Of a stretch of DNA of 64,000 bases, positions 25,672 to 34,660 are shown piece by piece. Below the pieces are notes generated by a model that was not told the DNA's origin, searched no databases, and saw only the letters and a list, made by a program, of their open reading frames with translations. This DNA comes from an uncultured Flavobacteriales bacterium (lineage in GTDB: Bacteria; Bacteroidota; Bacteroidia; Flavobacteriales; Crocinitomicaceae). Every line of letters begins with the position of its first letter. Positions within the stretch are counted from its first letter, which is position 1. Both the position numbers and the translations under genes were made by a program. The stretch covers positions 1-64,000 of the forward strand of contig CAMLDR010000001.1 in the NCBI GenBank assembly GCA_946478775.1, given 5' to 3'.

Positions 25672-27162
25672 ATGAAACTACTGCTTTCGATGTTTGCGGC
25701 TCTTGCCTCATTTATAAGCATATCCCAGGTGGCACCCTTTATTCCTACAACCTGGAATCAAACATGTTACTACAATGATAGCTGTCCAACAGTGGGTTCG
25801 GGTGGTTCCTGTGGCAAAGCATATACCGGTTGTAATTCCACGGCTATCGGGCAGATTTGCAAGTATTACAATTATCCTTCGGAGACTTTCGGAGGGAATT
25901 ACTGCAACGATATGAACGCATCACACTGTGTGGATTTTGATGTTCAAACTTACAATTATGCGCTGATGCCCAATAATGTCACATCTGCGAATTCCGAAGT
26001 AGCTAAACTGTTGTACCAAATCGGTGTAGCGGTAGATATGCAATGGAGTGGGACGAGTTCCAATTCGTTTTTTGCTCCGGATGCCATGAAACGTTTCTTT
26101 GCTTATTCCCCGCGTATGAAACCATCTGCTAACTTTCTTTTCCCAACTTTAGCGGAACGTATAGATGCCATCAAAGCAGAACTGGATGCCGGAAGACCTG
26201 TCCTTGCAAAGGGTGGAAGTCATTTTTATTTAATTGACGGATACAACAGTTCGGACCAATTCCACCTGAACTTCGGTTGGAGCGGCACCTACAACGGGTA
26301 CTATGACATAAGCAGTGTTACGAATCCTGCCGGAACATTCACACCGACCAATTACATTTTTGGGATCGAACCAATGTCCGGGGATTTGCAGACTGCTGCT
26401 GACACGATTGAAATTCCTGCATCTGCAAGTATGAATAACAGCATTGAATTCAGTTCGAAATTGGGATGGACGATGAATGCTTCCGAAACGTGGCTGAATT
26501 TGAATGTGATTTCAGGAACTAAAGGTTATTTCACCTGGCAGGATGGGAGTAGTTTCAGTGCTTCTGTAAACAATGGTGCTATCCGCTATGCAGCAATCTA
26601 TATTTCCAATGCAAACGATACGGATACAATCATCGTGAAACAGTTGGCTTCACCCTTACAAACAGATCCGGATACGATTTCAGCGCCGGCATCCGGACAA
26701 TCAGCTGCAATAAATGTGTATTATTATACCGGCAGTTCCTGGTCAGTATCGGCAACAGAAAGCTGGGTTATTGCATCGCCTGCAGGTGGATTGGGAAATG
26801 GTTCGTTCAATGCAGTCATTTCAGAGAACACGAATACTGCTCCGCGCTCAGCCTTTGTTATTGTTACTGCAGGAAGCTTCAAAGACTCTGTTTTGATCCA
26901 GCAGGAAGGTGCTCTTTCGACAGCCGGTTTAGGTGAAAACGACCCGTTAAGAATGATACAGGTTTATCCGAATCCGGCAGGTGATATTCTTTTTATAGAA
27001 TCACCGATGTCAGAAGGTAAAGTGAGCATCATCAATTTACTTGGTGAAGTATGTTATTCGGTAACTATTTCTGAGAATGAACCCGTCGATATTTCCCAAT
27101 TGGAACCGGGAGTTTATTTTGTGGTTTCCGGTCATTCGAGAACGAAATTCGTGAAGGAGTAG
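25672..27162 (+). CDS. C10 (streptopain-type) cysteine protease with two BACON domains and T9SS type A tail
   Basis: A 496-residue secreted cysteine protease. The signal peptide ends SISQ. The peptidase domain begins almost at once: the nucleophile C54 lies in YTGCNSTAIGQICKYYNYP, which matches the streptopain GC-TA-AQ-Y-P pattern, and the catalytic His is H184 in GGSHFYLIDGYN with the following FHLNFGWSGTYNGYY. The usual Spi-type propeptide of about 100 residues is absent. Two BACON-like beta domains follow (about 240-325 and 332-415), then a T9SS type A tail starting IQVYPNPAGDIL. Streptopain relatives degrade host or environmental proteins and some are virulence factors; the role here is unknown. 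Missing latency could mean another inhibitor or quick folding after export. Confidence 0.9.
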   Translation: MKLLLSMFAALASFISISQVAPFIPTTWNQTCYYNDSCPTVGSGGSCGKAYTGCNSTAIGQICKYYNYPSETFGGNYCNDMNASHCVDFDVQTYNYALMPNNVTSANSEVAKLLYQIGVAVDMQWSGTSSNSFFAPDAMKRFFAYSPRMKPSANFLFPTLAERIDAIKAELDAGRPVLAKGGSHFYLIDGYNSSDQFHLNFGWSGTYNGYYDISSVTNPAGTFTPTNYIFGIEPMSGDLQTAADTIEIPASASMNNSIEFSSKLGWTMNASETWLNLNVISGTKGYFTWQDGSSFSASVNNGAIRYAAIYISNANDTDTIIVKQLASPLQTDPDTISAPASGQSAAINVYYYTGSSWSVSATESWVIASPAGGLGNGSFNAVISENTNTAPRSAFVIVTAGSFKDSVLIQQEGALSTAGLGENDPLRMIQVYPNPAGDILFIESPMSEGKVSIINLLGEVCYSVTISENEPVDISQLEPGVYFVVSGHSRTKFVKE

Positions 27163-27254
27163 TTCTGTTAAAACCCGCTGACAAAGCAACCTATCACCGG
27201 CGATTTCGTTAATAGTAAAGAAGAAGCTAATCTTCTGCATTATTACTGAAATCG

Positions 27255-30158
27255 ATGAAAAATCCACCCCCGTTTTTATCGGATGAAGCCGCTGGCAAAG
27301 GAACTGGTATTCCGTTTCTTTCCCAATGTTTTTTATTCCTTTCGTTGTTATTCCTCTCTCATGGGGCAATGGCACAGGGAGACGATTGTGCTACTGCACT
27401 GCCATTGACAAATGTCACGAACTTTTGTTCATCTGCAACCCAATATACGAGCACCGGTTCAACAGCAAGCGGATTTGCTGTAGGTTCCTGCTGGACAGCT
27501 ACGGCCACTTCGGATGTGTGGTTTTCCTTTGTTGCTACCGGAACCAATGTACTGATTTCTATCAATGGAGCAGGCATGATGCAGCCACGTATTGCGATTT
27601 ATTCGGGAACTTGTTCGGGTATCTTGAATCAACTTCCCGGAGGATGTACTAACGGGTCCGGGGGTTCTCCCGATTCACAGTTGTTTAATTCCGGATTGGT
27701 ACAGGGAAATACTTACCTGATCCGGATCAGTACTACTGCTGCGCAGCGTGGTTCTTTCCAGTTGTGTATCAATAATTATACGCCGCCTCCTACAGCATCT
27801 GCAGATTGCGGAGGTGCAGGAATATTGTGCAGTCAGAATTCGATCAGTGTGACGAACCTGACAAGCGGGGGAATCAATAACAATGAGAATGCAGGAACCT
27901 GTTTGTCCGGTTTCGGGATTTTTGAGACCAACTCGGTGTGGTATACCTGGACTTGCCAGACTGCGGGAACTTTAACCATGGACATTATCCCCGCAAATCA
28001 AATAGACGACATTGACTTTATTGTTTTTCAATTAAGTACGGCAAATCCATGCGGCCCAAGAACGGCAATCCGTTGTTCGGCAACTTCTTTCACCGGTCCG
28101 AATGGGGGTACGGGATTGAATGCCACTTCCACGGACCAGAACGAGGCGATCGGATGGTCAGGAATTGAAGACGGGTATGTGCAGCAATTGAATATGACTG
28201 CAGGAACGAGTTATGCAGTCCTTATTAACAATACTAATGCAACCAATGGTTTTACATTGAACTGGGGAGGAACGGGAACTTTTGCCGGTCCAAATCCGAA
28301 TATTACCGGCGGACCTTTTACCGTTTGCGCGGGAAATCCTGTTTCTCTGGACGGAAGTACCTCAACAGGTTATAATGCACTTAGCTGGAATTTTGTAAAC
28401 GGATCCGGAACACCAGCCAATGCAACAGGACCGGGACCGCATTCTGTAACGTATGCAACTCCGGGAACCTATGTGGCCATATTGAATGCCACTTCTGCAA
28501 CGGGGTGTACTTCTGTGGAAACAGCAACCATTAACGTGAGCGCCGGAGTAACTCCTGTTTTTGCAGCTGTACCGGCTTTTTGTTCCGGTCAGCCCGCACC
28601 TGCATTCCCGGTTCAGACCAATGCTCCGCTTGTTACGGGAACCTGGTCGCCGAATGTGATCAGCAATACCACATCCGGAACCTATACATTCACACCGAAT
28701 GCGGGACAATGTACTGCTACACCGGTTAATATCTCCGTTACAGTCAATAATTCAATCACCCCGACTTTCCCGGCGCATCCGCAATACTGTTTGAATGCAG
28801 CACCACAGGCTTTACCAACTACTTCCGATAACGGAGTAAGCGGAACCTGGTCTCCGGCAACGGTGAGCACTGCTGTGGCAGGAACGGCGAATTATACCTT
28901 CACTCCAAGTGGAAATCCATGCGCTGCACCTGTTACAGTAGCCATTGTTACAGGTGCACAGCCAACACCGACCTTTACTCCAATTCCGGCAATTTGTTCG
29001 GGTGATGCTGCCCCGGTCTTACCGGCAACTTCTACGAACTCAATTTCTGGGACCTGGTCTCCCGCAACGGTCAATAATACTGCTTCGGGAACCTATACGT
29101 TTACACCGGATGCCGGACAGTGTGCTACAATAGCCACCCTATCGATTACAGTGAACAATGCAACGATACCGACTTTAACTCCAGCGGGTCCTTTCTGTGA
29201 AAATACGGCAGCACCTGCAAATTTATCAGCGAATATTCCCGGAGGAACCTGGTCAGGCAACGGAATTACAGATCCAACAGGGGTTTTTGACCCAATTGCG
29301 GCAGGCGCAGGAACGCATACCCTTACCTATGTCCACACACAAGGTTGTGGCGGAACGAATTCCATGGACATGGTGGTTAACCCTTTACCGGATTCTGATT
29401 TTTCAGCGGATATTTTCAGCGGCTGCAGCCCGGTGACCGTGCATTTTACTTCTGATCCTGCAGTGAATGCTTCAACCTGGGATTTTGGAGATAATACAAC
29501 AGCAACTACGATCGGAACTGCAGAGCACACATTCACAGCAGGAACTTATTCTGTAACGCTGACCAATACGGTCAACGGATGTTCATCGAGTACCACAAAC
29601 ACCAATTACATTGAAGTTTACCCGATTCCGGATGCTGCTTTCAATGCCAGTCCGCAAGTGCTTCCTCAGACAGAGACCACCGCGCAGTTCCACAATCATT
29701 CAGTGAACGGCGACAGTTATTTCTGGACATTCGGGGATGGAGATAACAGCAACCTGGAGAATCCGAGCCATACCTTTCCGCAGGTCCCGGGAAATTATCC
29801 GGTTACTTTAACTGTTACGAGCTCAAACGGATGCACAGACGCCGTATCGCTGATTATTACGGTGAAGGACAATAAGATCATCTATGTTCCAAATACGTTT
29901 ACCCCGGACGGGGACGAATTCAACAACGTGTTTGCCCCGGTAATCACCGCAGGCTATGATACTCAAAACTATTCCTTCACAATTTTTGACCGCTGGGGGG
30001 AAACGGTGTTTGAATCCCACGATGTGAACAAAGGCTGGGACGGAACTTATCTGGGTAAATTAGTTCAGGCAGGGATTTACACCTGGACCATCCGAATTAA
30101 AAGCCTGGATGATGACCGATACGAAGTGTTCACCGGTCATCTGAATATGCTGAGATAA
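27255..30158 (+). CDS. Large surface protein with PKD and Cys-rich repeats, T9SS type B (gliding-motility-type) tail
   Basis: A 967-residue secreted protein. The signal peptide has an unusually long n-region (about 1-41, ending AMAQ). Two beta-sandwich domains of the pre-peptidase/CUB-like type follow (about 42-180 and 185-345), each starting with a Cys near ADC or DDC. A PKD-like domain lies near 350-430. Four tandem units of about 69 residues follow (about 432-710), each with an early Cys-Ser-Gly, a GTWSP core and a YTFTP-x-x-GQC end. Two PKD domains come next (about 715-875), then a type B sorting domain (VPNTFTPDGDEFNNVF through FTGHLNMLR). The role is likely adhesive. It ends only four bases from a convergent gene with no obvious terminator. 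Confidence 0.88.
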   Translation: MKNPPPFLSDEAAGKGTGIPFLSQCFLFLSLLFLSHGAMAQGDDCATALPLTNVTNFCSSATQYTSTGSTASGFAVGSCWTATATSDVWFSFVATGTNVLISINGAGMMQPRIAIYSGTCSGILNQLPGGCTNGSGGSPDSQLFNSGLVQGNTYLIRISTTAAQRGSFQLCINNYTPPPTASADCGGAGILCSQNSISVTNLTSGGINNNENAGTCLSGFGIFETNSVWYTWTCQTAGTLTMDIIPANQIDDIDFIVFQLSTANPCGPRTAIRCSATSFTGPNGGTGLNATSTDQNEAIGWSGIEDGYVQQLNMTAGTSYAVLINNTNATNGFTLNWGGTGTFAGPNPNITGGPFTVCAGNPVSLDGSTSTGYNALSWNFVNGSGTPANATGPGPHSVTYATPGTYVAILNATSATGCTSVETATINVSAGVTPVFAAVPAFCSGQPAPAFPVQTNAPLVTGTWSPNVISNTTSGTYTFTPNAGQCTATPVNISVTVNNSITPTFPAHPQYCLNAAPQALPTTSDNGVSGTWSPATVSTAVAGTANYTFTPSGNPCAAPVTVAIVTGAQPTPTFTPIPAICSGDAAPVLPATSTNSISGTWSPATVNNTASGTYTFTPDAGQCATIATLSITVNNATIPTLTPAGPFCENTAAPANLSANIPGGTWSGNGITDPTGVFDPIAAGAGTHTLTYVHTQGCGGTNSMDMVVNPLPDSDFSADIFSGCSPVTVHFTSDPAVNASTWDFGDNTTATTIGTAEHTFTAGTYSVTLTNTVNGCSSSTTNTNYIEVYPIPDAAFNASPQVLPQTETTAQFHNHSVNGDSYFWTFGDGDNSNLENPSHTFPQVPGNYPVTLTVTSSNGCTDAVSLIITVKDNKIIYVPNTFTPDGDEFNNVFAPVITAGYDTQNYSFTIFDRWGETVFESHDVNKGWDGTYLGKLVQAGIYTWTIRIKSLDDDRYEVFTGHLNMLR

Positions 30159-30162
30159 GTGT

Positions 30163-30501
30163 TTAGAATTTGCAGTTACACAAGGTATAGAATGCAAAAT
30201 TCTTCCGGGTTTTAACACACATTCCTTCGCGGGTCACCGTATATTTTTTGTTTAAACGTACTTTCGAATCGGATTGTAAGATAAGTTCATCGCCTTCCAA
30301 AGTCCAGGTACCTTCTGCAACAATGGGTTTGGATGCTTTGGTCAAATCGGTATAGATGAATGTGTGATTCTCATTCAACTGCAGATTCGGTGCATTTTTT
30401 CCATCACCACCATAACTTCCTTTCGGTTGGTTTGCCAGGTTTTGTGCTTCGGAGTTAAAACTCAACAGCGCCCCTATAAAAATTAAAGACAGTCCTTTCA
30501 T
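30163..30501 (-). CDS. Small exported protein of unknown function
   Basis: A 112-residue predicted periplasmic protein. A signal peptide (about 1-19) ends SEAQ, with Gln at +1. The mature part is beta-rich (LQLNENHTFIYTDLT, then AEGTWTLEGDELILQS), reminiscent of the one-domain lipocalin-like 'copper resistance' or DUF-type fold seen in Bacteroidota, and ends with a Cys-containing YTLCNCKF. There is no catalytic motif. It is convergent with and nearly touching the large PKD protein, and has a 178-base upstream region shared with the divergent porin gene. Function unknown; the gene itself is convincing because of the signal peptide and start. Confidence 0.72.
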   Translation of the reverse strand: MKGLSLIFIGALLSFNSEAQNLANQPKGSYGGDGKNAPNLQLNENHTFIYTDLTKASKPIVAEGTWTLEGDELILQSDSKVRLNKKYTVTREGMCVKTRKNFAFYTLCNCKF

Positions 30502-30679
30502 AATTGATTCATTAGTAATGCAATATAGGAAATCAATTTGGAACTGAATTTTGTTTTAATGAATCTGTTCAAAGAAATAAATGAATTCCGGAAGTGGTAA
30601 GTACAAGTGTTAAATATGTTGTGCGCTCATAGATTTTTGCTATCTTAATGCCCACAAACGCATTTTCGTTCTATCAACT

Positions 30680-31903
30680 ATGCATAAATTAATACTACTT
30701 TTTTGCAGTCTTTTGGCTGTATTTTCTCTTCATTCGCAGGGATTCCAGGTGAATTTTCAAGGACAAAAGCAACAGGGAATGGGGCTCGCAGGAACTGCAC
30801 TTTCGGAAGATGCTTCGGCCTTGTTTTACAATCCGGGTGGTGTTGCATTTGTGAAGAAGAATGAAATTAACGCCGGGTTTTCTCCCATATTCGCGAATAC
30901 TTTATTTGTAGATTCTGCTTCAGGAGAAGGGTACCGCACAAAATCCCCCATGGGAACTCCGTTTTCAGGTTATGCGCTTTTTGGCTTTAAAAAAATGGAG
31001 TCTCTTAAAGTCGGATTGGCTGTTTATACTCCTTTCGGCAGTACCATTCAATACGAAGATGCCTGGATCGGAAGATTTGCCCTGACAAAATTGTCGTTGA
31101 AGGCCATTTATTTCCAACCGACGGTTTCCTATAAGATCAATGAACATTTTGGCTTCGGGGCGGGTTTTGTGATCTCCACCGGATCCGTTGATCTGCAGAA
31201 AGATATTCCTGTTCAATCGGCAGACGGAACATACGGGCGTGCAGTATTGACCGGTAAGGCACTAGGTTTTGGTTATAACCTGGGTTTAACCGCGAAAGTA
31301 AACGAACACTTTTCCCTTGGGTTGACCTATCGCTCAAAAGTTTCCATGAAAGTGAAAGAAGGAGATGCTGAATTCACCGTTCCGGAATCATTGAGTGCCA
31401 ATTTTCCGGACGGCCGGTTTACTTCCTCGCTTCCCTTGCCAAGTGTTCTAACCCTTGGAGTTTCTTATGATACGGGGAAGAAATGGCAGTTTGTGCTGGA
31501 CATTAACTATGTGGGTTGGAAAGCCTATGACACGCTGGCCTTCGATTATGAGTCCAATACGGCAAGTTTGGCCGATACGAAATCTGCCAGAAAGTACCAA
31601 AATATTATTGCTTTCAGAGGCGGTGCAAATTTCAAGACATCAGAAATGATCGCCGTTCGCCTGGGTGGCGGATATGGATTTTCCCCGGTACAATCCGGAT
31701 ACGTGACGCCTGAATCTCCGGATGGTAACCGCATTTATGGAACCGCCGGTTTGGGCTTTAAATTCAATGAGCATTTCAATGCAGATGTCTCTTTCTACTA
31801 CACCTATATCAATCGCACGGACCGAAACCTGGAAACAAACTTAAGCGGAACATTCACTACAATCGCAATTTCCCCGGGAATTGGATTAAGTTATAAATGG
31901 TAA
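30680..31903 (+). CDS. OmpP1/FadL/TodX-type outer-membrane transport protein
   Basis: A 407-residue beta-barrel of the FadL family, which imports fatty acids or hydrophobic compounds by lateral diffusion. The signal peptide ends LHSQ. Family hallmarks are visible: GFQVNFQGQKQQGMGLAGTAL and SALFYNPGGVAF near the N-terminus (the hatch region, with the NPA-like NPG), the mid-barrel AVYTPFGSTIQYED, and the end SPGIGLSYKW with a terminal Trp. It is first in a run with an SGNH-type lipoprotein (four bases downstream) and a secreted esterase (16 bases further). That arrangement suggests uptake of lipid or ester breakdown products (inference). No strict promoter match was found upstream. Confidence 0.92.
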   Translation: MHKLILLFCSLLAVFSLHSQGFQVNFQGQKQQGMGLAGTALSEDASALFYNPGGVAFVKKNEINAGFSPIFANTLFVDSASGEGYRTKSPMGTPFSGYALFGFKKMESLKVGLAVYTPFGSTIQYEDAWIGRFALTKLSLKAIYFQPTVSYKINEHFGFGAGFVISTGSVDLQKDIPVQSADGTYGRAVLTGKALGFGYNLGLTAKVNEHFSLGLTYRSKVSMKVKEGDAEFTVPESLSANFPDGRFTSSLPLPSVLTLGVSYDTGKKWQFVLDINYVGWKAYDTLAFDYESNTASLADTKSARKYQNIIAFRGGANFKTSEMIAVRLGGGYGFSPVQSGYVTPESPDGNRIYGTAGLGFKFNEHFNADVSFYYTYINRTDRNLETNLSGTFTTIAISPGIGLSYKW

Positions 31904-31907
31904 GAAA

Positions 31908-33227
31908 ATGAAACAAGTTTTAAGCATATTGGTTCCGTTAGCTATCGGAATAGGAACTCTTACTCTGAGTGCATGCAAACCCAAATACAAAACTCCTGAA
32001 ACATCGGCGGGTGAGATCAATACGTCTCGTTTTGTCATGATCGGAGGTTCACATACGGCTGGTTACATGGATGATGCGCTTTACTACGAGGGTCAGCAGT
32101 ATTCCATTGCTAACCTGATAAGTAACCAACTGCAGAAAGTTGGGGGTACCGCATTCAATCAACCTTATATGCCGGAGGGATCTGTTGGTGTAAACGCTTC
32201 GGGAATGTCCCGTTTAAAACTGGGTTACAAAACAGACTGCTTGGGAGTTACTTCCTTATCGCCGGTTCGTTTTGCACCGAGTGGTGATGTATCGGCTCTT
32301 GGAGCAAATGTATATGTTGCGGGCCAGCACTTTGGAAATTTTGGTGTTCCGGGGATGACGGTAACAACTGTGAATGTCCCGTCTTATGGGATGTTCAATC
32401 CGTTTTTCGCTCGCATGAGTTCTTCAACGAATGCAAGTGTTTTGGGTGATGCTTTGGCTTCAGATCCTACTTGTTTTGCTTTGTTTGTGGGAACTGAAGA
32501 TATCCTGCAGTATGCCCAGAATGGTGCAAGTAGCGGTTTGGCACTTAATCCTGCAACTTTCAGTGCTGCGTATGAACAGATTGTAATTTCATTGACAGCG
32601 AACGGTAGAAAAGGTGTTGTTTCCCTGATTCCGGATGTTACTGAAATGCCATATTTTACAACCATTCCATGGAACGGATTAAATCTGACACCGGATAAGG
32701 TCAACTCATTGAATACAATCTACAATCCGATTGGAATCTCTTTCCAGGAAGGCCCCAACGGATTTATGATCCAGGATCCGGGAGCTGGTGCGTTTAATGT
32801 AAGGCACATGGTAGCTGGAGAATTGGTTTTGCTCAGTACTCCTTTGGATTCTGTGAAATGCAATTCAATGGGCTCTGTTTTTCCTTTTAGAGATGAACTG
32901 GTTTTAACACTGGATGAGTTAACGGAAATCAGAGGGTTGATTGCTCAGTATAATGCAGCGATTACAGCGATCGCTAACAATTACAATTTGGCATTGGCCA
33001 AACCCAATGAGATCGTGAAGAAACTACAAACGGGTATCGTCTACAATGGTGTTACCATGAGTGCGAAATTTGTTTCGGGAGGAGCTTATTCCCTGGACGG
33101 GATTCACTTCAATCCACGAGGAAATGCACTAGTTGCCAATGAATTCATACGTGCTTTGAATGAAAAATACAAAGCCAAGATCCCGTCAGTCAATGCTGTC
33201 AATTATCCATCCATTATATTCCCATAA
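31908..33227 (+). CDS. SGNH/GDSL-hydrolase-like lipoprotein
   Basis: A 439-residue predicted lipoprotein; lipobox LSAC at Cys23. The mature part opens with RFVMIGGSHTAGYMD, the place of the GDSL block I, with Ser48 as nucleophile and His in place of the Asp of GDS. A block V-like DGIHFNPRGN gives candidate catalytic D397 and H400. Blocks with Gly and Asn of the SGNH fold (VPGM and FVGTED) are recognisable. The family hydrolyses esters. This lipoprotein next to a FadL-like porin is a known Bacteroidota pairing. Its ATG lies four bases after the porin stop, so they are co-translated. It is probably an outer-membrane-anchored esterase feeding the porin (inference). Confidence 0.85.
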   Translation: MKQVLSILVPLAIGIGTLTLSACKPKYKTPETSAGEINTSRFVMIGGSHTAGYMDDALYYEGQQYSIANLISNQLQKVGGTAFNQPYMPEGSVGVNASGMSRLKLGYKTDCLGVTSLSPVRFAPSGDVSALGANVYVAGQHFGNFGVPGMTVTTVNVPSYGMFNPFFARMSSSTNASVLGDALASDPTCFALFVGTEDILQYAQNGASSGLALNPATFSAAYEQIVISLTANGRKGVVSLIPDVTEMPYFTTIPWNGLNLTPDKVNSLNTIYNPIGISFQEGPNGFMIQDPGAGAFNVRHMVAGELVLLSTPLDSVKCNSMGSVFPFRDELVLTLDELTEIRGLIAQYNAAITAIANNYNLALAKPNEIVKKLQTGIVYNGVTMSAKFVSGGAYSLDGIHFNPRGNALVANEFIRALNEKYKAKIPSVNAVNYPSIIFP

Positions 33228-33243
33228 TTTAAATAAACAACAC

Positions 33244-34560
33244 ATGAAAATTTCTACTTTCCTACTATCCGTTGTTTTATCTTCTGCTGCCTTTGGGCAG
33301 ACGCCTTGCCAGAGCGGAAGATATGCCAGCGATGTTTATTCAAACGTAAACGTTACGAGTGATATTGTTTACGGGTCGAATACCTCTTTTTCGGGTGCAA
33401 CAACCTCATTAACCTTAGACTTTTATGAACCCGATGCGGATACTTCCGTGGCGCGCCCTTTAATTATCTGGGTGCATGGAGGAAGTTTCCAGTTTGGTAC
33501 CAAAACAGATGTAGATGTTCAGGAACTTTCCAATCGCTTTGCGAAAAAAGGATATGCCTGTGCATCCATCAACTACCGCCTGGGGTTTTTCCCTGTTGAT
33601 TCCGTGAATGCGATTAAAGCCGTTCTTCGTGCGACGCAGGATTTAAAAGCTTCCATTCGTTTCTTTTACAAAGACAGAGCAACAACGAATGCTTACAAGA
33701 TTGATACTACACGTATTTTCATCGGTGGAAGTTCTGCAGGGGCAATTACTGCACTCCATGTAGGATATCTGGACCAGGCTTGTGAGATCCAGGATTACAT
33801 CGGTACATCGGCACTTGCTGCGCTTGGCGGAATGGAAGGTGCAAGCGGCAATCCGGGTTACTCTGCAAAAGTTGCGGGAGTTATCAATTTATGCGGAGCA
33901 CTGGGTCGTTACAGTTGGTTAGAAGCCGGTGATGTTCCTTTGGTATCGATTCACGGTACAGCAGATGCAACCGTAAAATACAATCGCGGCCTGGTAAATC
34001 CGGGAGTTCCGATTATGTACCTGGATGGAAGCCGTATGCTGATCGAAAGAAGCTGTGCTTTGAGCCACCCGCATAAATTGTATACATTCCGCGGTGCACC
34101 GCACGTTCCTTATGCCGGAACAAATGCCACACAGATTGCTTATATGGACACAACGGCAAATTTCGTAAGAGATTTCCTGGTGGAACAATTAGGCTGTACC
34201 AATATGGCACTTCAACCTGAAAATGTTCCTTCAGAAACGGCTAACCTTTATCCTATTAATTACTGCGACGGAAGTCCGGTAAATGAAGTGTGTATATTAG
34301 GTTTGGCTGAAAATACGGAGGACACTGAAATGGTCCTGTATCCGAATCCGGCTTCCAGCCAGGTAACCATTCATTGTGAGTCTGAAGGATCGAAAACAAT
34401 TTCGATCATAGATATTTCAGGTCGCACGGTTATGACACAGGATATGAACGAGAACGGCTATGTATTGTCTGTTCGCGATTTAAAGAAAGGAACTTATTTT
34501 GTTCGCGTTTTGGATAAGAGTAATCAGAATTCTTTGGTGAAACAATTGGTCATTGAGTAA
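33244..34560 (+). CDS. Secreted alpha/beta-hydrolase (carboxylesterase-type) with T9SS type A tail
   Basis: A 438-residue exported esterase. The ATG at 33244 is chosen because the signal peptide MKISTFLLSVVLSSAAFGQ starts there and the gap to the upstream gene is 16 bases. The frame also opens 84 bases earlier inside the SGNH gene, which is rejected. The oxyanion motif HGGSF (IIWVHGGSFQFGTKTD), the nucleophile elbow GGSSAG (Ser164), a late HGTADATV Asp and the Pro-flanked His in FRGAPHVPY fit the carboxylesterase/BD-FAE group. The C-terminus is a T9SS type A domain (LYPNPASSQVTIH through GTYFVRVL). It ends an operon of porin, SGNH lipoprotein and this esterase, and a strong terminator follows. 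Ester substrate unknown. Confidence 0.9.
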   Translation: MKISTFLLSVVLSSAAFGQTPCQSGRYASDVYSNVNVTSDIVYGSNTSFSGATTSLTLDFYEPDADTSVARPLIIWVHGGSFQFGTKTDVDVQELSNRFAKKGYACASINYRLGFFPVDSVNAIKAVLRATQDLKASIRFFYKDRATTNAYKIDTTRIFIGGSSAGAITALHVGYLDQACEIQDYIGTSALAALGGMEGASGNPGYSAKVAGVINLCGALGRYSWLEAGDVPLVSIHGTADATVKYNRGLVNPGVPIMYLDGSRMLIERSCALSHPHKLYTFRGAPHVPYAGTNATQIAYMDTTANFVRDFLVEQLGCTNMALQPENVPSETANLYPINYCDGSPVNEVCILGLAENTEDTEMVLYPNPASSQVTIHCESEGSKTISIIDISGRTVMTQDMNENGYVLSVRDLKKGTYFVRVLDKSNQNSLVKQLVIE

Positions 34561-34576
34561 TCAATAAACTTCCATA

Positions 34577-34606
34577 AAAAAAAGCTTCCTTCGGGGAGCT
34601 TTTTTT
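34577..34606 (+). terminator. Intrinsic terminator after the esterase operon
   Basis: A 13-bp stem (34577-34589 with 34594-34606, one T-G wobble) carries a TTCG tetraloop, with the right arm ending in T7. An excellent rho-independent terminator. Confidence 0.92.
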
Positions 34607-34660
34607 ATATTCGTACAGCTGTCTGAAAGTTTGGCAGCAAATTTGTAAATTGAGGATAAA

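Noticed and set aside
31908..33227. SGNH lipoprotein as a phage or defence gene
   Set aside because: Operon with a FadL-type porin and an esterase fits lipid or ester uptake; no mobile neighbour.
33160..33243. Longer N-terminus for the T9SS esterase
   Set aside because: Overlaps the SGNH gene; the signal peptide begins at 33244.
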